From: F1-60-MAGs149 sp037133755
GTDB taxonomy: Bacteria > Actinomycetota > Thermoleophilia > Gaiellales > F1-60-MAGs149
DNA: 64,000 nucleotides
Reading direction: 5' to 3'
NCBI GenBank assembly: GCA_037133755.1
Contig: JBAXNN010000010.1
Location: 1 to 64,000 of the forward strand
The notes beneath the pieces are model-generated. The model saw only the letters and a program-made list of their open reading frames with translations, was not told where the DNA came from and did no database searches. This document shows, piece by piece, positions 60,585 through 64,000 of the stretch (its first letter is position 1; each line of letters opens with the position of its first letter). Both the position numbers and the translations under genes were made by a program.

Positions 60585-60685
60585 CTGCGGACAATTTGGG
60601 CCCGGGCGTGAAATGAACGCAGCCAGCGTCACGAACACCCAGACCAGGGGCGGTCATTTCGGGCCCGGGCCCAAATTGTCCGCAG
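60585..60685. repeat. Inverted repeat element with 23+7 bp arms, family C
   Basis: Arms at 60585-60607 and 60663-60685 (outer CTGCGGACAATTTGGGCCC) pair perfectly over 23 bp, then after a 2-base internal loop GAAATGA (60610-60616) pairs with TCATTTC (60654-60660). The loop is 37 bases. Total length is 101 bp. It directly abuts the palindrome at 60528-60584, between convergent genes. Only this copy is in the window. Confidence 0.85.
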
Positions 60686-60764
60686 GCAACCGGTGTCTCC
60701 CAAGCAGGCAGACAAGCACGCGACCGATCGCTGCGCGACCGCTCGCGTGAAGTCTGCGACTCGA

Positions 60765-61724
60765 CTAACAGGCCGCGTGCTTCTCCAACAGCTTCATCAG
60801 GTCCACGAGGAACGCGTCGCGCTGGCGCTGCAGGTCCGCGATCGACCGCCCGGCGGCCTCCTCGTCGCAGCCGGCGACCATCTTGTCGCGGAGGTCCTTC
60901 GTCAGCTCGGGCGCCTCGAGGCGCGTCCACGGCTCGAGCAGCGAGTCGCCGAAGTGGTCGAGCATGTGGCCCATGCCGCCCTCACCGCCCGCCAGATGGA
61001 AGGTGAGGCCGACGCCCATCTGCGCCCAGCGGACGCCGGGGCCGTAGACCAGCGCGACGTCGCACTCCTCGACCGTCGCCTCGTCGTTGGCAACCATGTG
61101 GAGCAGCTCGCGCCAGACGGCATCCTGCAGGCGGTTCGCGACGAAGCCCGGCAGCTCGTTCGAGCAGCGCAGGGCCTTCTTCCCGGCGCGCGTGTAGAAG
61201 TCGAGCGACCAGTCGACCACGGCCGGATCGGTCAGCTCGCCTCCAACGACCTCGACGAGCGGCACGAGGTACGGCGGGTTGAACGGATGCCCGACGACGA
61301 GGCGCTCCGGATGCGCGGCGCCACCGGCCATGTCGGTCATGCGGTAGCCCGACGTGCTCGACAGGATCGGCACGCCGGCGGGCGCGGCAGCATCGAGGCG
61401 CGCGAGCATGTCGATCTTGAGGTCGAGCACCTCAGGGCAGCTCTCCTGGATGACGTCGGCCTCGGCACAGAGCTCTTCCAGCGTGGCCGCCATCCGCAGG
61501 CGATCGCGCGACGCGCCGGGCGCGAGACCGAGCTGTTCGAGCGCGGGCCAGGCGATGTCGTGCAGGCGCTGGAGCTTCTCGGCGGCGTCAGGTGCCGGAT
61601 CCCAGGCGATCACGTCGTAGCCCTGCGCGAGGAACTTCGCGGCCCAACCGCCACCGATCACGCCCGTGCCGATCACGCCGACGGTCTTGACGGCGTCAGG
61701 GGTGGTCTTGGGCGTCCAGCTCAT
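60765..61724 (-). CDS. 3-hydroxyacyl-CoA dehydrogenase family, L-carnitine dehydrogenase-like
   Basis: A 319-residue NAD-dependent dehydrogenase. The Rossmann motif GVIGTGVIGGGWAAKF lies near residue 16; ILSSTSGYRMTDMA, VGHPFNPPYLVPLVEVVGGELT and CSNELPGFVANRLQDAVW are standard. The length and the GHPFNPPYLVPLVEVV segment favour L-carnitine 3-dehydrogenase over beta-oxidation enzymes. The product could be dehydrocarnitine from carnitine; carnitine-transport or cleavage genes are not nearby, so this is inference. Confidence 0.87.
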   Translation of the reverse strand: MSWTPKTTPDAVKTVGVIGTGVIGGGWAAKFLAQGYDVIAWDPAPDAAEKLQRLHDIAWPALEQLGLAPGASRDRLRMAATLEELCAEADVIQESCPEVLDLKIDMLARLDAAAPAGVPILSSTSGYRMTDMAGGAAHPERLVVGHPFNPPYLVPLVEVVGGELTDPAVVDWSLDFYTRAGKKALRCSNELPGFVANRLQDAVWRELLHMVANDEATVEECDVALVYGPGVRWAQMGVGLTFHLAGGEGGMGHMLDHFGDSLLEPWTRLEAPELTKDLRDKMVAGCDEEAAGRSIADLQRQRDAFLVDLMKLLEKHAAC

Positions 61725-61789
61725 GCGGATTCTCCGGAAGGTCAGCCGTCACACGACGGTCGGCCGGAGTCTATCGCCGGCGTTGGCCT

Positions 61790-61902
61790 CCGGTCGATAG
61801 TCCAAAGGGGTCAGACCCTTTTGGAGCATGTGCGACCTTCAGCGATGCTTCGCTGCCACGGCATGATCCAAAAGGGTCTGACCCCTTTGGACTATCGACC
61901 GG
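61790..61902. repeat. Paired-palindrome element, family B copy 4
   Basis: Units 61797-61829 and 61863-61895, 33-bp spacer. The outer arms are CCGGTCGATAGTCC (61790-61803) and GGACTATCGACCGG (61889-61902), perfectly complementary over 14 bp. Neither unit is a perfect palindrome on its own at the ends: the left is ATAGTCC...GGAGCAT and the right ATGATCC...GGACTAT. The core is unchanged. It lies 3-prime of the sigma/anti-sigma genes and 5-prime of the dehydrogenase gene, all leftward. Confidence 0.92.
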
Positions 61903-61905
61903 CGA

Positions 61906-62157
61906 TTACTCGCAGTCGCAGTCGTCGCAGATGCGACGGAGCTCGGCGCGCAGCCCCTCAGGGCACGGCTCGTCGCAGGCCTTGCGCATGACGGTGCGCA
62001 CGCCGACCTCGAGGCCGTAGCACTTGGCGCAGCACGGGCACACGGCGAGGTGCGCGTCGACGACGGTGACCTCTTCGGCCACGAGCGTGCCGTCGACGTA
62101 CTCCTGCACGCAGCGCTGCGCGTGGAGACAGGCCTCAGAGCGAACGTGGGTGCTCAT
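61906..62157 (-). CDS. Zinc-binding anti-sigma factor, RsrA-like
   Basis: An 83-residue ZAS-domain protein. The zinc motif HLAVCPCC fits H-x3-C-x2-C, and other cysteines lie near the start (C10, C16) and the end (CDEPC, CDDCDCE). In RsrA, oxidation of such thiols releases zinc and frees the SigR factor. The 4-base overlap with the sigma gene start-stop junction (ATGA-type at 62154-62157) supports the partner relation. It is shorter than Streptomyces RsrA (105). Confidence 0.9.
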   Translation of the reverse strand: MSTHVRSEACLHAQRCVQEYVDGTLVAEEVTVVDAHLAVCPCCAKCYGLEVGVRTVMRKACDEPCPEGLRAELRRICDDCDCE

Positions 62158-62798
62158 GCGGCCTCCGGGTCGGTGTGGTCGGCTAGCGCCTTCTTGAGAA
62201 CGCGACGACCGCGGTGCAGGCGACTCATGACCGTGCCGACGGGAATCTCCAGGACGTCGGCGGCCTCCTGATAGGAGAGATCGCCAAGGTCGACGAGCAC
62301 GACGACCTCGCGGAACGGCAGTGCGAGCTCTCCCAGCGCGTCGAGCACGGGACCGGGCGACAGGCGCTCGATCAGCCGGTCGACGTCGGGTGCGGCCGGG
62401 CCGTTGAGACGGTCGTACAGGTAGTAGTCGTCGGCCTCGAGCCCGAGCTGCTCGGGCTGGCGCTGCTGCTTGCGGGCGTTATCGATCGCGAGGTTGTGGA
62501 CGATGCGCAGCAGCCACGCGCGCAGGTTGGTACCCGGCTCGTACTGCTTCCACGAGCGGAAGGCACGGGTGTACGCCTCCTGCATCAGGTCCTCGGCGGC
62601 CTGGGGATCGCGCGTCAGCCGGCGCGCCACGCGCCAGACGTCGTCGGCTAGCGCCAGCGCCTGCTCATCGAAGACCAGCCGCGCGGGATCGGCCGCCGAC
62701 GCGTCGGTGGTCTGGGCGGTCTCGTCGGCCACGTTGCGAGCGTACCACCCAGCGGTGGCCGTGCCCGAGGGACCCGTGATGGCGGCAACTGCCTGCAT
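62154..62798 (-). CDS. sigR: ECF sigma factor, SigR-like
   Basis: A sigma-70 family factor of about 192-214 residues. Region 2 (LVFDEQALALADDVWRVARRLTRDPQAAEDLMQEAYTRA split across helices; AWLLRIVHNLAIDNARK) and region 4 (LSYQEAADVLEIPVGTVMSRLHRGRRVLKK) are complete. It is paired with an RsrA-like anti-sigma gene, indicating a redox-regulated disulfide-stress regulon. Two starts are possible: ATG 62798, almost at the predicted transcription start, or GTG 62732. A longer and shorter isoform would resemble Streptomyces SigR. Confidence 0.92.
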   Translation of the reverse strand: MQAVAAITGPSGTATAGWYARNVADETAQTTDASAADPARLVFDEQALALADDVWRVARRLTRDPQAAEDLMQEAYTRAFRSWKQYEPGTNLRAWLLRIVHNLAIDNARKQQRQPEQLGLEADDYYLYDRLNGPAAPDVDRLIERLSPGPVLDALGELALPFREVVVLVDLGDLSYQEAADVLEIPVGTVMSRLHRGRRVLKKALADHTDPEAA

Positions 62799-62807
62799 GC
62801 CCTGTTC

Positions 62808-62833
62808 AACGCGTCGGGTTCCCCCCGCATTCC
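62808..62833 (-). promoter_or_regulatory. SigR-type promoter upstream of sigR
   Basis: GGAAT at 62833-62829 is followed after exactly 18 bases by GTT at 62810-62808, the SigR consensus. The sigR ATG is 10 bases downstream. It predicts autoregulation of this sigma/anti-sigma operon. The match of only eight fixed bases is short, but the spacing and position make chance less likely. Confidence 0.65.
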
Positions 62834-62857
62834 AGCAACCTCGGCGATACTGCGGTC

Positions 62858-63766
62858 GTGCGCGCGTTCCTGTCTCGCCTCACCGGCCCCGGTGCCTTCC
62901 GCCCGCTTGCGGTGGTCACACTGATTGCGATCTACGTGAATGTCGTCTCGGGCGCTCTCGTGCGCGTGACGAATTCGGGACTTGGCTGCCCCGACTGGCC
63001 GCTCTGCAACGGAAAGCCGACGCCCCCGTTCCAGTTCCACGGCCTGATCGAGTTCACCAATCGCGTGCTGGCGTTCTTCGTGATCGTGGTCGCGATCCTC
63101 CTCGCGATCTCCGCGTATCGCTCGCTGCGCGGCCAGAGCCGGTGGCTCTGGCGCGGTGCACTGTGGATCGGCATCCTGACGTTTGCCCAGGGACCGCTCG
63201 GTGGAATCACCGTGCTCGTCGACCTTCACCCGATCGCCGTGCTGTCGCACTTCCTGCTGGCCATCGTCGTCCTGCTGATCTCCGTCGTGATCGTGCTCGA
63301 GGCATTCGGCATCGCGGGTGGCTGGACGCCGCCGCCCGCCGGTTGGGTGCCGTGGGTCGGCATCGGCTTGGCAGCCTGGGCGTGGCTGACGATCATCTCG
63401 GGCGGCGTGGCGACGATGTCGGGCACGCACCCGGGCAGCGACAACGTGCCGCGCCTGTGGAATCTGCTCGATGCCGTCTACGTCCACGTGCGCGTCGCCG
63501 CGAGCTTCATCGTCGCGATCGCGGTGATGCTGATCGTGCTGTCGCGCGTGCTCCAGCCGCCGCGTGCGGTCACGCGAGCTGCGTGGGCGCTGGTGCTGCT
63601 CGTCACGCTGCAGGTGATCGTCGGCGAGTGGCAGTGGCGTACGCAGCTGCCGTGGTACCTGACGTTGCTGCATGTCGCGGTCGGTACGGCTGCGATCGCC
63701 ACGGCTGGTGCCTTCGGCTGGTTGCTCGCGGTCTCGCGCCGCCAGGCACCTGCCACCACCGACTGA
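62858..63766 (+). CDS. ctaA: Heme A synthase (CtaA/COX15)
   Basis: A 302-residue membrane enzyme with about eight helices that hydroxylates heme O to heme A for aa3-type oxidases. Heme-binding and quinone-linked regions show LGCPDWPLCNGKPTP (external cysteines), HGLIEFTNRVLAF, VLSHFLLAIVVLL, HVRVAASFIVAIAV and LLHVAVGTAAIATAG. The start is GTG. It diverges from sigR with 59 bases between starts, so the SigR promoter region is adjacent but faces the other way. CtaB is not in the window. Confidence 0.94.
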   Translation: MRAFLSRLTGPGAFRPLAVVTLIAIYVNVVSGALVRVTNSGLGCPDWPLCNGKPTPPFQFHGLIEFTNRVLAFFVIVVAILLAISAYRSLRGQSRWLWRGALWIGILTFAQGPLGGITVLVDLHPIAVLSHFLLAIVVLLISVVIVLEAFGIAGGWTPPPAGWVPWVGIGLAAWAWLTIISGGVATMSGTHPGSDNVPRLWNLLDAVYVHVRVAASFIVAIAVMLIVLSRVLQPPRAVTRAAWALVLLVTLQVIVGEWQWRTQLPWYLTLLHVAVGTAAIATAGAFGWLLAVSRRQAPATTD

Positions 63767-63792
63767 CGACCGTCTGCGATGATTGGTCGCGG

Positions 63793-64000
63793 GTGGATGG
63801 GATCCTGATTCCGATTGCAGGCGTCGTCGCGGCGCTTGGCGTGGCGGTGCTGCTGTGCACCAGCTCGACGCCGCTGCGCGTGGTCGGCGCGGTGCTCGCG
63901 GGAGTCGGTGGCGTGCCGCTGGTCCTGTCGCGCACCTCGCAGGCGCACACGCTGCTCGATCGACCGGCGCTGCTTGGTGTTGGCGTGGTCGCGGGCGTCG
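63793..64000 (+). CDS. Start of a membrane protein gene, truncated by the window end
   Basis: From GTG 63793 an open frame runs off the window with no stop (69 codons seen). It reads MDGILIPIAGVVAALGVAVLL and later AVLAGVGGVPLVLS and LLGVGVVAG, so at least two to three membrane helices. It starts 26 bases after ctaA in the same direction and could be a respiratory or polysaccharide membrane protein. No family is recognisable from this part. Confidence 0.6.
   Translation, partial: MDGILIPIAGVVAALGVAVLLCTSSTPLRVVGAVLAGVGGVPLVLSRTSQAHTLLDRPALLGVGVVAGV

Noticed and set aside
60559..60930. Leftward frame ending in DEYVALLG
   Set aside because: The matching end is the inverted copy of the MobA-like gene tail in the 27-bp palindrome. 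The rest overlaps the dehydrogenase gene end and has no family similarity.
1..64000. tRNA, rRNA, riboswitch, integrase or attachment site
   Set aside because: Almost all spacers are under 100 bases, the six longer ones are filled by palindromic repeats, and no tRNA-like cloverleaf, integrase or transposase coding sequence was seen.

Overview
The window is a dense, GC-rich stretch of a bacterial chromosome with about 60 protein genes and no RNA gene that I can see. Very short spacers, frequent GTG starts and ATGA/TGATG stop-start overlaps are typical of Actinobacteria. A ZAS-type anti-sigma/SigR pair, a DUF3107 protein, futalosine-route menaquinone genes and a split Bacillus-like cytochrome bc complex point to a deep-branching actinobacterium. 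Class Thermoleophilia is my best guess, by inference only.

Layout. 1-9.8 kb: thioredoxin-TPR protein, DHA2 exporter, leuCD, an autoregulated-looking Fic protein, flavin monooxygenase, ychF. 9.8-18.7 kb: methylmalonyl-CoA epimerase, nicotinate phosphoribosyltransferase, hutD/hutH, an orphan substrate-binding lipoprotein, a class III aminotransferase, proBA. 18.7-27 kb: surface polysaccharide genes (glycosyltransferases, a CapD/WbpM-like enzyme, a DUF354 protein, a WbpE-like aminotransferase). 27-40 kb: RNase D, then a long leftward block with mqnC, mqnA, mqnE, a polyprenyl synthase, menG, ubiX, qcrCBA, msrB, a ubiD-family gene, an unknown gene and hemB. 40-51.5 kb: a pseudokinase, moeA, fumC, a degenerate M28 membrane protein, a two-component system, a GT20 enzyme, a DUF849 enzyme, a TlpA/CcdA pair. 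51.7-60.6 kb: Nudix hydrolase, a second sugar-nucleotide cluster (WbpI/A/B/D-like), LysE, DUF427, M16 peptidase, amidohydrolase, MobA-like transferase. 60.7-64 kb: carnitine dehydrogenase-like enzyme, RsrA/SigR-like pair, heme A synthase and a truncated membrane gene.

Together the 28.6-39.9 kb genes make menaquinone and heme and build the complex that oxidises menaquinol. The two polysaccharide clusters jointly contain all five enzyme types needed for a UDP-ManNAc3NAcA-type sugar. The heme A synthase beside the SigR pair and the TlpA/CcdA pair fit an aerobic, oxidative-stress-aware lifestyle.

The most unusual content is non-coding. Four roughly 100-bp elements, each two inverted GGGTCTGACCC palindromes, have outer arms that match each other even where each palindrome is internally mismatched. 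An unrelated element has the same architecture, a 27-bp perfect palindrome has copied the end of a gene, and there is an island of nested palindromes at 24.55-24.82 kb. Gene ends that meet head-on either share a CTAG tetranucleotide, overlap or abut, or are separated by one of these palindromic elements.
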